From positions 1-64,000 of the forward strand of contig NZ_JTLD01000014.1 of assembly GCF_000798815.1 (NCBI RefSeq): DNA of 64,000 nucleotides, given 5' to 3'. Shown here one piece after another: positions 49,981-58,976 of the stretch (its first letter is position 1; the number at the start of each line of letters is the position of its first letter). The translations under genes and the position numbers were made by a program. This DNA comes from Alistipes sp. ZOR0009 (lineage in GTDB: Bacteria; Bacteroidota; Bacteroidia; Bacteroidales; ZOR0009). The notes below the pieces were generated by a model that was given only the letters and a program-made list of their open reading frames with translations, was not told where the DNA came from and did no database searches.

Positions 49981-51210
49981 CTATTTCATCCCGTTGGAAA
50001 TCCATCTCATTACATTAGAGGGTGGCCTTTGGTTTAAGAATTCCTCTTTCATGTAGTCCATGTATGGCTTAACATGGTCGAAAAACTTGTAGTAACCATT
50101 GCAGAGGTAGTTTAGTCCTGGATTTCCGTATTTGTCGTTTAAAAATCTATTTTTTGGACACTCTCCGTAGCAGGCAAAGAGATATCGGCATTCCTTGCAT
50201 TGGAGAGGGAGTGAGTTGAACTTGTTTTTTCCAAATTGTTGCTGTTTCTCGGAATACATCATCGAGGTGAGGTTGCTGGTATTGATGTTTCCTATTTTGA
50301 ACTCAGGATAAACAAAGTGATCGCAGGAGTATACATCACCGTTAAATTCCATAACGCCAGCATGCCCGCAATATTTAGCCAAGGTGCAAACACCAGGCTG
50401 CTCACCAACCCAGTTGGCAAGCGTAGTATCAAACATTTGAATGAAAATTTTACCAACATCTTTCTTTATCCACTCGTTAAAAATGGCAATGTAGAAATCA
50501 CCAAACTCGTTGGCATTAACGGTGTAGGGCGCTAGTATGTTGTTGCCAGCATAAGTAGGAGTGGTGTGCTTATTTCCTGTTGTAAGGTTTGATACCCGTT
50601 CTACAATTGGCGAAAATTGAATGAAGTTGCAGCCGATTTCTTTGAAAAAGTTGTATACCTCTAAAGGGTGTTTTACATTTTCGTTGTTGATCACAGCCAT
50701 TGCATTGTACTCAACTCCGTGCTTTTTTAGCAATTCGATGCCGCGCATTACCTCTTTGAAAGTAGAGTGCCCTTGCTTTGAACGCCTATACTTGTCGTGG
50801 TATTCTTTTGGTCCATCGATGGAGATGCCAACTAGAAAGTTATTTTTCTTAAAGAATTCGCACCATTCGTCGGTTAGGAGCACGCCATTTGTTTGGATGC
50901 AGTTGTCTATAGGTCTATTATTTCCATATTTTTTTTGTAAGTCTATCGCTTTTTGGTAAAATTTAATGGGGCGTAAAAGAGCCTCTCCTCCATGCCAAGT
51001 AAAAAGAACTTCGGCTTTAGCCTGCGAGCGTAGGTAATCTTTTACAAAACGTTCTAGCAATTCGTCATTCATAAAATGTTTAGAGGAACTTGTATACAGC
51101 ATCTCTTTTTCCAAGTAGTAGCAGTATTTGCAGTCTAAATTGCAGGTGGAGCCAACTGGTTTTAACATTACATATAGAGGTCCTGAGAATGGAGCAATGG
51201 TCTTATTCAT
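49981..51210 (-). CDS. Anaerobic sulfatase-maturating enzyme (radical SAM, SPASM)
   Basis: 409 residues. The radical SAM cluster motif CNLDCKYCYYLEKE (Cys18, 22, 25) is the anSME signature. The SPASM region has further cysteines for two extra [4Fe-4S] clusters: about 256-262 (CTLAKYC), CDHFVYP, and LQCKECRYLFACYGECPKN near 331-348. anSME oxidises a Ser or Cys in the sulfatase active site to formylglycine. It lies 69 bases downstream of the sulfatase gene on the same strand, so the two are probably co-expressed. Confidence 0.96.
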   Translation of the reverse strand: MNKTIAPFSGPLYVMLKPVGSTCNLDCKYCYYLEKEMLYTSSSKHFMNDELLERFVKDYLRSQAKAEVLFTWHGGEALLRPIKFYQKAIDLQKKYGNNRPIDNCIQTNGVLLTDEWCEFFKKNNFLVGISIDGPKEYHDKYRRSKQGHSTFKEVMRGIELLKKHGVEYNAMAVINNENVKHPLEVYNFFKEIGCNFIQFSPIVERVSNLTTGNKHTTPTYAGNNILAPYTVNANEFGDFYIAIFNEWIKKDVGKIFIQMFDTTLANWVGEQPGVCTLAKYCGHAGVMEFNGDVYSCDHFVYPEFKIGNINTSNLTSMMYSEKQQQFGKNKFNSLPLQCKECRYLFACYGECPKNRFLNDKYGNPGLNYLCNGYYKFFDHVKPYMDYMKEEFLNQRPPSNVMRWISNGMK

Positions 51211-51279
51211 AGTAATAAAGCGGAAAATATTTTCAAAGAAACGAAAAAAAGAGATATTGAAGTATCTCTTTTAGGGTTC

Positions 51280-52827
51280 TTATTTTGATTCTTTTGATGG
51301 AGAGGAAGGGACGTGGTACTTTTGTTTTAGCTGGTTTAAGCGTATTTGTAACTTTTTTTGTATGTCGGCATAGGCTGGATTGCCGTATTGGTTTTGCATT
51401 TCTTGAGGATCTTTTTCTAGGTCAAAAAGTTCCCACTCGTTGGTTGTGTAGTAGTGGATCAACTTAAACTTATCCGTTCTCACGCCTTCATGCCTTGCTA
51501 CGCCATGTTCTCCAATGTGGTCGTAGTAATGGTAGTAAAGGGCATCTCTCCATTTTGTCTTTTTGCCTTCAAGCAGCGGCAAAAAGCTTTTACCTTGTAC
51601 TGATTTAGGAACGTTGAGGCCTGCTGCATTTAGCAATGTTGGAGCGAAATCAATATTTTGGGTTAACTCATCTATTTTTATTCCTTTTGCTATCCTTTTA
51701 GGCCAACGGAGCATGAGTGGCATCCGAAAAGACTCTTCATACATCCAACGTTTGTCAAACCAACCATGCTCGCCAAGGTAAAAACCCTGATCTGAACAGT
51801 ACACTACAATCGTATTCTCTTCGAGGTTATGCTCTTTTAGGTAGTCTAGAATGCGGCCTACATTATCGTCAACAGCTGCCACACACCTTAGATAATCGCG
51901 CATGTAATGCTGGTATTTCCACCTGACTAAGTCTATCCCTTTGGGTTTGTTTGCTAGAAATTTATATGTTTCTGGTCCGTATGCTTTGTCCCATGCATCT
52001 TTTTGTGCTTGAGTCATTCTTTCATATCCACCAACCTTTTCCCCAAAGGTATCACCTATCGGAATTTTTAAGTCGTAACCAAGCGTCATGTCTTTATCTA
52101 TTCCCATTTTATGCTCGGAGGCTGGTGTTGCTCTACCACTATAATCGTCAAATAGGGTTGATGGTTCAGGAAAAGTGTCGTTGGCATACATGGTAAGATA
52201 CTTGGGGCCTGGCATCCAAGTTCTATGCGGTGCTTTGAAGTTGCAAATGAGCAGAAAAGGGTTTTCTGAATTTGAGTGTTCTTTTAAAAAATCGAGCGCT
52301 AAATTTGTTGTTATTTCTTCAGAATAGCCTTCAATTCGGATTTTTCCTTTGGGTGTAAGATAATCCGGATTGTAGTAATCGCCTTGACCTGGATATACCA
52401 TCCATTCGTCAAATCCAGCAGGGGTGCTTCCTAAATGCCATTTGCCAAAGATTCCAGTTGTATAGCCATGACTATGCAAGATCTTTGGAAATGTTACTTG
52501 TGATGTATCTATACTTTCCCATGTTAAAACACCGTTTAGATGGCTGTGCTTGCCTGTTAGTACGCAAGCTCGGCTTGGTGAACTTATTGAGTTGGCGCAG
52601 AAGTTCCGTGTAAAGAGTGCTCCTTCATTAGCAATTCGGTCGATATTTGGTGTTTTATTTAGCATTGAGCCGTACGCACTTATTGCTTGGTAGGCATGAT
52701 CGTCGCTCATCATAAATATGATGTTAGGGCTTTTCCCCTTGTTTCTTTCTTTTGCTTCTTTAGAAATACAGGGTGCTACAATACCTAACGTGCATAGACC
52801 CATGTAGGTTAACTTTTTGTAATTCAT
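51280..52827 (-). CDS. Secreted sulfatase, Ser-type, S1 family (GlcNAc-6-O-sulfatase-like)
   Basis: 515 residues with a signal peptide (1-23). The metal site includes MMSDDHAYQA (Asp pair) and the maturation motif is SSPSRACVLTG (residues about 81-91), where the first Ser of S-x-P-S-R becomes formylglycine; hence Ser-type, needing the anSME encoded next to it. HNxFHG-like regions follow (KWHLGSTPAGFD, FGKWHLG). Sequence resembles S1_11 sulfatases that desulfate GlcNAc-6-sulfate in mucin or heparan. It is divergent from the sialidase gene. Confidence 0.93.
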   Translation of the reverse strand: MNYKKLTYMGLCTLGIVAPCISKEAKERNKGKSPNIIFMMSDDHAYQAISAYGSMLNKTPNIDRIANEGALFTRNFCANSISSPSRACVLTGKHSHLNGVLTWESIDTSQVTFPKILHSHGYTTGIFGKWHLGSTPAGFDEWMVYPGQGDYYNPDYLTPKGKIRIEGYSEEITTNLALDFLKEHSNSENPFLLICNFKAPHRTWMPGPKYLTMYANDTFPEPSTLFDDYSGRATPASEHKMGIDKDMTLGYDLKIPIGDTFGEKVGGYERMTQAQKDAWDKAYGPETYKFLANKPKGIDLVRWKYQHYMRDYLRCVAAVDDNVGRILDYLKEHNLEENTIVVYCSDQGFYLGEHGWFDKRWMYEESFRMPLMLRWPKRIAKGIKIDELTQNIDFAPTLLNAAGLNVPKSVQGKSFLPLLEGKKTKWRDALYYHYYDHIGEHGVARHEGVRTDKFKLIHYYTTNEWELFDLEKDPQEMQNQYGNPAYADIQKKLQIRLNQLKQKYHVPSSPSKESK

Positions 52828-53020
52828 TACTGGTGATTGTCGGTTTAATAGCTAAATATGCAGATATTTTATTGACGGGATTTCATTTTCTAGGACTATA
52901 ATGTTAATATGTATAATGTATGACATATTTATTTATATTTGAAATCTGAATTAAAACATGGTAGTTTCGTAAAACGATTTGATGCTAAATGTTTTATTGT
53001 TTTGGCAGACTTAAATATAG

Positions 53021-54613
53021 ATGTTTATGAGGTTTGTATTCTTTGTTTTTTTTGTATTTGTAGGTTTTCTAGAGACGTTGGCACAGCATCCAGTTGCTGT
53101 TTATGGCCACTATCCTATTTTTAAAGATAAAGACCAAAATCCGATAGTACGAATCAACATTCCTGTAACTGCTTCTGATAACTTGGAGTCTTTAAATATT
53201 GATCTGAAAGGGGCTGGATCTCTCATCAAATCGCTGAGGATATATTCTACAGGTGCTTCTAATTCATTTAATGACTCCATGCTTGTTGCTGATGTTGAGC
53301 CCTCGTCTGATCATCTTATTGTGAAGATGGGAAAAATGTTAAATATGGGCGATAATAACTATTGGGTTTCTGCAAGACTTTCTAAAGAAGCAAAGTTGTT
53401 GGATCGGATTGCGATAGGCATCACCTCTGTAGTATTGAGTAAAGGTGGGCTTATTTCGCTGAATAAGCCAGTGGAGAGTCCTTTTAGAGTAGGAATAACC
53501 CTGCGAAAGAAAGGTGACGATAATATCCACACTTACCGAATTCCTGGACTTGCCGCTACTGCAAAAGGAACTTTAATTGCTGTTTATGACAACCGCTATA
53601 CCGGAAGTGGAGATCTTCAGGGTGATATTGATGTCGGAATGAGCCGAAGTACTGATGGAGGGGAAACGTGGGAACCTATGAGAGTTATTATGGATATGGG
53701 AGAGTCTGGCGGACTACCTCAAAATCAAAATGGAATAGGCGATCCTGCTATTCTGGTTGATAAAGAGAGCAATACCATTTGGGTTGCAGCAGTATGGGCT
53801 CATGCTCATCCTAATAAGGCAAATTGGTGGGCTTCAAGCCCAGGAATGCTTCCCAACGAAACCTCCCAGCTAATTCTTGTAAAAAGTACTGACGATGGTA
53901 AAACATGGTCAAAGCCAATAAATATAACACCTCAGGTTAAAGACTCTTCGTGGCAGCTTTTGCTGCAGGGGCCAGGTGCTGGCATAATGCTAAAAGATGG
54001 AACGTTGGTTTTTGCAGCTCAGTTTAAGAAGGATATTGGAGTGCCTGCCATAGATGGAGGAAAGTATACCTGCCATTCGACTATTTTATATAGCAAAGAT
54101 AAGGGGCAAACGTGGGCCATTGGGACTGGCGCAAAGTCAAATACGACGGAGGCTCAGGTTGTCGAGTTAGCCGATGGCTCTTTAATGCTTAATATGCGTG
54201 ACGATAGAAATCGAAAGGAGAAGGGGGCTAACAATGGGAGAGCCGTTGCGATTACCACCGATTTGGGTAAAACATGGAGAGTGCATTCTTCGTCTAATGG
54301 AGCGTTGCCTGAACCTAACTGTATGGCTAGTATTATTCGGGTTGATTGTAAGATTGATGGTAAAAAGAAGCCTGTATTATTTTTCTCGAATCCCAATAGT
54401 AAAAATAACCGCTCAAATATGTCTATCCAAACAAGCTTTGATGAAGGTGCAACATGGTCCGAAAAAAGAAAGCTTCTTTACAACGCAAATGATTGTTATG
54501 GCTACTCTTGTTTGACTCAGATTGATTCTAATACTATAGGGGTGTTGTACGAAGGTGCAGGAGATCTCTACTTTCAAAAGTTTAAAATAAAGGAGTTTGT
54601 TGAAAATAAGTAA
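53021..54613 (+). CDS. Exo-alpha-sialidase (GH33)
   Basis: 530 residues. A signal peptide (1-23, ETLA-Q) exports it. An N-terminal lectin-like domain (about 26-165) comes before the six-bladed propeller. The conserved HTYRIPGLAA (YRIP) contributes the first catalytic Arg, and DNRYTGSGD provides the acid region. Asp-boxes (S-x-D-x-G-x-T-W) are at SRSTDGGETW, VKSTDDGKTW, YSKDKGQTW, TTDLGKTW and TSFDEGATW. It removes terminal sialic acid from host glycans. Divergent from the sulfatase, it suggests desialylation and desulfation are controlled together. Confidence 0.95.
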   Translation: MFMRFVFFVFFVFVGFLETLAQHPVAVYGHYPIFKDKDQNPIVRINIPVTASDNLESLNIDLKGAGSLIKSLRIYSTGASNSFNDSMLVADVEPSSDHLIVKMGKMLNMGDNNYWVSARLSKEAKLLDRIAIGITSVVLSKGGLISLNKPVESPFRVGITLRKKGDDNIHTYRIPGLAATAKGTLIAVYDNRYTGSGDLQGDIDVGMSRSTDGGETWEPMRVIMDMGESGGLPQNQNGIGDPAILVDKESNTIWVAAVWAHAHPNKANWWASSPGMLPNETSQLILVKSTDDGKTWSKPINITPQVKDSSWQLLLQGPGAGIMLKDGTLVFAAQFKKDIGVPAIDGGKYTCHSTILYSKDKGQTWAIGTGAKSNTTEAQVVELADGSLMLNMRDDRNRKEKGANNGRAVAITTDLGKTWRVHSSSNGALPEPNCMASIIRVDCKIDGKKKPVLFFSNPNSKNNRSNMSIQTSFDEGATWSEKRKLLYNANDCYGYSCLTQIDSNTIGVLYEGAGDLYFQKFKIKEFVENK

Positions 54614-54809
54614 GATATATCAGAGGTGCTTCTGATAGCCTAGATTAAAGTTGTTCCGAGTATGCTTTTTAAGCTGCTCGGAATTTTGTTTTGGATTTTG
54701 ATAATCATCTCGATGGCGAAAAATCTTAAATTAGCAGTTTGTAAAACTAGATGTGAAGGATCAAGTTTGTTTCTTCAGTATACACCTGATTTTTATTTCA
54801 AAGCAACCT

Positions 54810-55952
54810 ATGAAAAAACTATTAGTTTTATTGTTGGCAGTTGTCACGTTGATTTCGTGCAATTTTTCAGAAAATAAAGGTCGGCAGCATTCCTTAATTC
54901 GAGTAGGAGTCTTCGACAAAAATGGAGACAGCCCAGATTGCATAACCGATGCAGTTGAAGCGCTTCGAATTGACCGAGATATTGATGCACGGATTGTGTC
55001 TGCTGCAGATATTGTTGGAGGTAAGGCTGATGATATCGATGTTTTTCTATTCCCAGGCGGAAGTGGACGAAGTGAAACAGGTAGTTTGGGCTTACAAGGT
55101 CAGCAAAAAATTATTGATTTAGTCCGAAATCAAGGTAAAGGAGTTGTCGGAATTTGTGCTGGTGCTTATATTCTTACAAAGACTGACGGATATCCATCTC
55201 TTGGCTTAAGTGGTGCAAAGGCTATCGATATTGAGCATGATCATAGAGGGCATGGATTAGTGAAATTTTCGCTTACATCTGCGGGTAAAAAAATATTTCC
55301 AGAGTTGGCAGATCGCTCAATTTGCTATTCCTTGTACTACGAGGGCCCAGTGCTCACTCCTGCAGACAGTGCTTCTGAAAAATATGAGGAGCTGGCAACC
55401 ATGCAGAGTGATGTTCATACGGTGGCAGGAACTCCTGCGAATATGACAAATAACCGGCCATTTATCACTTTTACAAAGGCAGGGAAAGGAAAGGTGGTGT
55501 CAGTCGTAGGGCACCCCGAAGCAACTCAAGGTATGAGATGGATGATTCCCCGGCTGGTAAGGTTGGTTTCAGGCCGGGAGTTGGTTAGCTATAAACCAAA
55601 TGTAGTAAGACCTAATGTGCATTCGAAAGAGATTTTATTTGTGGATGATTTGCTAGCAAAACAGGATGTTCTTTTTGCCAAGTTAACAGGAACAACCTCG
55701 GATAAGGAGCTGGCTTTGCAGCAGATTGTTGATATTCGAGCATGGTCGGCAAAAAAATATATTCCAGCAATGGTGCGAGATACTGCTTTTAGTGTAAGGT
55801 TACTTGCTGCAAAATTGACGGTTGAGTTAGAGCGAACTGATGCAATTCCAGATTTAGAGGCGGCAATTGTTGTCGAGAATAATCTAAAACAGAAGAAGTT
55901 ACTGCAAGATCAGCTGTCTTTGTTAAGGAAGATGGTTGGATCAAATAGATAA
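54810..55952 (+). CDS. BPL_N-domain lipoprotein (class I glutamine amidotransferase-like fold)
   Basis: 380 residues from ATG 54810, after the sialidase gene by about 200 bases. A lipoprotein signal (VVTLISC, Cys about 17) is followed by a domain resembling the N-terminal domain of biotin-protein ligases (BPL_N): RVGVFDKNGDSPDC, VFLFPGGSGRS and GVVGICAGAYIL, with nucleophile-elbow Cys about 122. Residues about 285-380 form a helical repeat region. Whether the Cys is catalytic is not known. Envelope location sets it apart from cytoplasmic BPL. Confidence 0.78.
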   Translation: MKKLLVLLLAVVTLISCNFSENKGRQHSLIRVGVFDKNGDSPDCITDAVEALRIDRDIDARIVSAADIVGGKADDIDVFLFPGGSGRSETGSLGLQGQQKIIDLVRNQGKGVVGICAGAYILTKTDGYPSLGLSGAKAIDIEHDHRGHGLVKFSLTSAGKKIFPELADRSICYSLYYEGPVLTPADSASEKYEELATMQSDVHTVAGTPANMTNNRPFITFTKAGKGKVVSVVGHPEATQGMRWMIPRLVRLVSGRELVSYKPNVVRPNVHSKEILFVDDLLAKQDVLFAKLTGTTSDKELALQQIVDIRAWSAKKYIPAMVRDTAFSVRLLAAKLTVELERTDAIPDLEAAIVVENNLKQKKLLQDQLSLLRKMVGSNR

Positions 55953-55982
55953 AAAAGGGGAACATGCTTGTTCCCCTTTTTT
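55951..55982. terminator. Bidirectional terminator between BPL_N and GH3 genes
   Basis: AAAAAAGGGGAACA and TGTTCCCCTTTTTT form a perfect 14-bp stem with loop TGCT. The end of the GH3 coding sequence overlaps it, with its TAA at 55981-55983. Confidence 0.92.
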
Positions 55983-58641
55983 ATTTCACGGTTAATATGT
56001 CTCTTAGTCTAATGTCTTTTGATGATGCTCCAACCATAATTCTAAAATCGCCAGGTTCTACTACCTTTTTTAAATTAATGTCTAGCATCGATAACATTTC
56101 GGGGGTGACTTTAAAGACTACCTTTTTAGATTCTCCCGCGTTAAGGCTGATGCGGGTAAACGCTTTAAGTTCAGTAATTGGACGTGCTACCGATGCAAGT
56201 TCATCTCTAATATAGAGTTGAACAACTTCATCTCCTTTTATTTTTCCGGTGTTTTTCACGGTTAATGAAATGTAGGTCGAATCATTACTTGCAATATTGT
56301 TATGGCTAAATTTTAAGTCGCTGTATTCAAAAGATGTATAGCTTAGCCCATATCCAAATGGGAATAACGGTTGTCCTGTCAGGTTGTTATAGTCATCGCC
56401 ACGACCTGTTGGCTTGTGGTTGTAGACAAGGGGGAGCTGCCCTTCGAATATTGGAAACGTGATAGGAAGTCTTCCTGCTGGGTTGTAATCACCAAAAAGA
56501 ACGTCTGCAACAGCATCTCCGCCTTGTTCTCCAGGATACCATACGTCTAAAATTGAAGGCACATTATGGAGCCAGCTATTCATGGTGATTGCGCTGCCTC
56601 CAACTAACACTACGATAGTGGGTTTTCCGGTGGCTGCAATTTTATTTATCAGCTCCTCTTGGCGACCAGGAAGATTTAGGTAGGCTCTATCGAGGAATTC
56701 TCCTTCGGTAATTCCAACAACCACAATGGCAGCGTCACTTTGGGATGCAAGTTTTACGGCTTTATCTATTTCTGTGCTTTCGTTGTTGCTTACACCTTCA
56801 TTCCATACCAAGTTGAAAAAGGCATTTCCAGTGGGCTCGTAAAATTCAATTCGAATAGCGTATTCTTTTCCTTTTTCAAAAATAAAATCAGTGGTAACTA
56901 TTTGCTTCGATAACTTCTTCCAGTTGTCGATAATTAGTTTGTTATCAATATATAGTCGATAACCGTCGTTGCCGTCTATTCCTATTTTATACTTGCCAGA
57001 TGATGGAGACTTTAGGGTTCCTGTCCATTTAACCGAGTAAAAGTCGTATGGTAGAATATTAGGGTCTGGCGAAAATAGCGTCCATTGGAACTGTATTTGA
57101 GGATCAAGGCGCGTAAATGCAGGCTTTCCTGTTAGTGTAACATTGTTATAATATTCCCCTTGAAGGCCATTCTGCTTTTTCCCATCAATAATGCACGAGA
57201 GAGCCTCTGCTGGAATTGTTTTGTATTGGATATTCTCACGAGTGCAGCCTTTGGAGTGGCGAATTATTGCTGTTGATCCCAACTTATTTTTAATGCCATC
57301 TAGTATGCTCACTTTATTGATTCCTGGACCACTGTAGCCTCCTAGTCGTGCTTCATCAGCATCTGGTCCAACAACTGCTATCGACTTAATATTTTTGCGT
57401 AAGGGTAGAATGTTTTTTTCATTTTTGAGGAGTACGATTGATTTTTGAGCCGCTTCAAGGGCCAAGTTGCGGTGTGTTTTGTGTCCATTCCATATCCTAG
57501 CTTCTTGCGGATCTACGTAAGGATTTTCGAACAGTCCGAGTTCAAACTTTAAGCGCAGTACGCGGGCTACGGCTGTATCTATGATATTCTGCTTTATTTC
57601 CCCATTATAAAAAGGTGGGCAGAACAGCTTATAATGATCGTGATTTGTTTGGAAGATAACGTCCAATCCATTTGTTATTGATTTAGCTGTTGCGTCGGGA
57701 TAATCTTTTGCCGTGAAATGAAGTACGTTAGCACCACCTGTTGCACCAGCATCCGAAATGGTAAAGCCTTTGAAGTTGAGTTCTTTTTTTAGATATTCGT
57801 TCAAAAGCCAGCTGTTTCCAGTGCTTGGACTTCCATCGAGAGAGTTGTAGGCTGTCATTACCGATCGAGATCCGCCTTCTTTAAAGCATGCTTCAAATGG
57901 AGGTAGGTAGATTTCGCGAAGTAGTCGCTCGTTGAAATGTATTGGATAGCTGTCCCTTCCGCCATCACCAACATTGGCCAGAAAATGTTTTGGAGTGGAG
58001 ATTATCCCCATTTTTTCTAATTCGGATACGTATGCTACGCCCATCATGGATGCGAGCAAAGGGTCTTCTCCGTAAGTCTCTTCTGTCCGGCCCCAGCGCA
58101 CATCGCTGGCAATATTGACAACCGGTGATAATATTTGTCTTAACCCTCGGGTGTAGCATTCTTTGGCTATGGCTTTCGAAACACGGTGCATTAAAGTCGT
58201 ATCCCATGTAGCCGCAAGCCCAATTGATTGTGGAAATGCCGTTGCACCTTGTCTCACAAGACCATGAAGTGCCTCGTCAAAAGGAATTATAGGAATTCCT
58301 AGTCGGCTTTCCTTAAGAAAGAAACGCTGCATGCTATTTACCATTTCGGCGGTTTCAGCAGCAGAGGCTCCTGCGCTGTAGCTTAGCATTTGCCCAGCAG
58401 CGTTGCCTGTTTGTCCGACGGTACTTATTTGAAATCCAAAAATTCCAGTTTTATAACGATCTTTGTCAACGCTCAGATCGCCAGGAATCATAAAAAGTTG
58501 CCAAAACTTTTCCTCTGGGGTCATGCGCGCAAGAAGGTCTGCTACCCTCTTCTCTATAGGCTGCTTGGGATCTTTGTATGGTTGTGCATTTGCTGATATT
58601 GCACAAATAAGTCCCAAAATAGAAATGGTTAAAAATCTCAT
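55981..58641 (-). CDS. GH3 family glycosidase with PA14 domain (beta-glucosidase/xylosidase-like)
   Basis: 886 residues. A signal peptide (1-19, ANAQ) exports it. The GH3 barrel (about 40-375) includes the nucleophile motif FTISDAGATGGAN (Asp about 297). A PA14 domain (about 478-620; QGEYYNNVTLTG, RLYIDNKLIIDNW) is inserted in the second GH3 domain. A C-terminal FnIII-like domain closes the protein (VTPEMLSMLD, PGDFRIMVGASS). It should remove terminal beta-linked glucose, xylose or related sugars; the specificity is not determined. A -7 box (TACTTTTG) lies at 58685-58692. Confidence 0.93.
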   Translation of the reverse strand: MRFLTISILGLICAISANAQPYKDPKQPIEKRVADLLARMTPEEKFWQLFMIPGDLSVDKDRYKTGIFGFQISTVGQTGNAAGQMLSYSAGASAAETAEMVNSMQRFFLKESRLGIPIIPFDEALHGLVRQGATAFPQSIGLAATWDTTLMHRVSKAIAKECYTRGLRQILSPVVNIASDVRWGRTEETYGEDPLLASMMGVAYVSELEKMGIISTPKHFLANVGDGGRDSYPIHFNERLLREIYLPPFEACFKEGGSRSVMTAYNSLDGSPSTGNSWLLNEYLKKELNFKGFTISDAGATGGANVLHFTAKDYPDATAKSITNGLDVIFQTNHDHYKLFCPPFYNGEIKQNIIDTAVARVLRLKFELGLFENPYVDPQEARIWNGHKTHRNLALEAAQKSIVLLKNEKNILPLRKNIKSIAVVGPDADEARLGGYSGPGINKVSILDGIKNKLGSTAIIRHSKGCTRENIQYKTIPAEALSCIIDGKKQNGLQGEYYNNVTLTGKPAFTRLDPQIQFQWTLFSPDPNILPYDFYSVKWTGTLKSPSSGKYKIGIDGNDGYRLYIDNKLIIDNWKKLSKQIVTTDFIFEKGKEYAIRIEFYEPTGNAFFNLVWNEGVSNNESTEIDKAVKLASQSDAAIVVVGITEGEFLDRAYLNLPGRQEELINKIAATGKPTIVVLVGGSAITMNSWLHNVPSILDVWYPGEQGGDAVADVLFGDYNPAGRLPITFPIFEGQLPLVYNHKPTGRGDDYNNLTGQPLFPFGYGLSYTSFEYSDLKFSHNNIASNDSTYISLTVKNTGKIKGDEVVQLYIRDELASVARPITELKAFTRISLNAGESKKVVFKVTPEMLSMLDINLKKVVEPGDFRIMVGASSKDIRLRDILTVK

Positions 58642-58976
58642 GTACTTGTGTTTATGTTTTGATTTGGCTTTGTCTGCTATTAGACAAAAGTAGTCTTTTT
58701 AAAGGCAAGTTAAATGAAATGAGTCGATTAGATGTAGTTGTGTTTATAATGTACGCTAAGTATGTTGGTAAGTGATTGATTTATAAGTGTTAGTCAGTAT
58801 TTATAGACTCGTTTCTTCCATTTGGTAATATGTGTAAGTTCAATAATTGGGAGTAATTTACGATGCAACTGTTATAATATCATTAACTCGGTTTTATTTA
58901 GCTTGATTGCATTTCACACATAGTTAATTCTATTAAATTAAGCATTCCTTTGTGGCATAACTTATTTTGTGCAAGC
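58642..58976. other. AT-rich intergenic between divergent genes
   Basis: The region holds promoters for GH3 (minus) and for the 58977 gene (plus). TACTTTTG on the minus strand at 58685-58692 matches the -7 consensus. The remainder is A+T-rich with no recognisable gene. Confidence 0.45.
58685..58692 (-). promoter_or_regulatory. -7 box of the GH3 gene
   Basis: The minus strand reads TACTTTTG, an exact TAnnTTTG match, giving a leader of about 38 bases to the ATG at 58641. Confidence 0.5.

Noticed and set aside
54662-54877. 71-codon ORF across the start of the BPL_N gene
   Set aside because: It overlaps the signal peptide of a gene with a clear domain and has no motif of its own.
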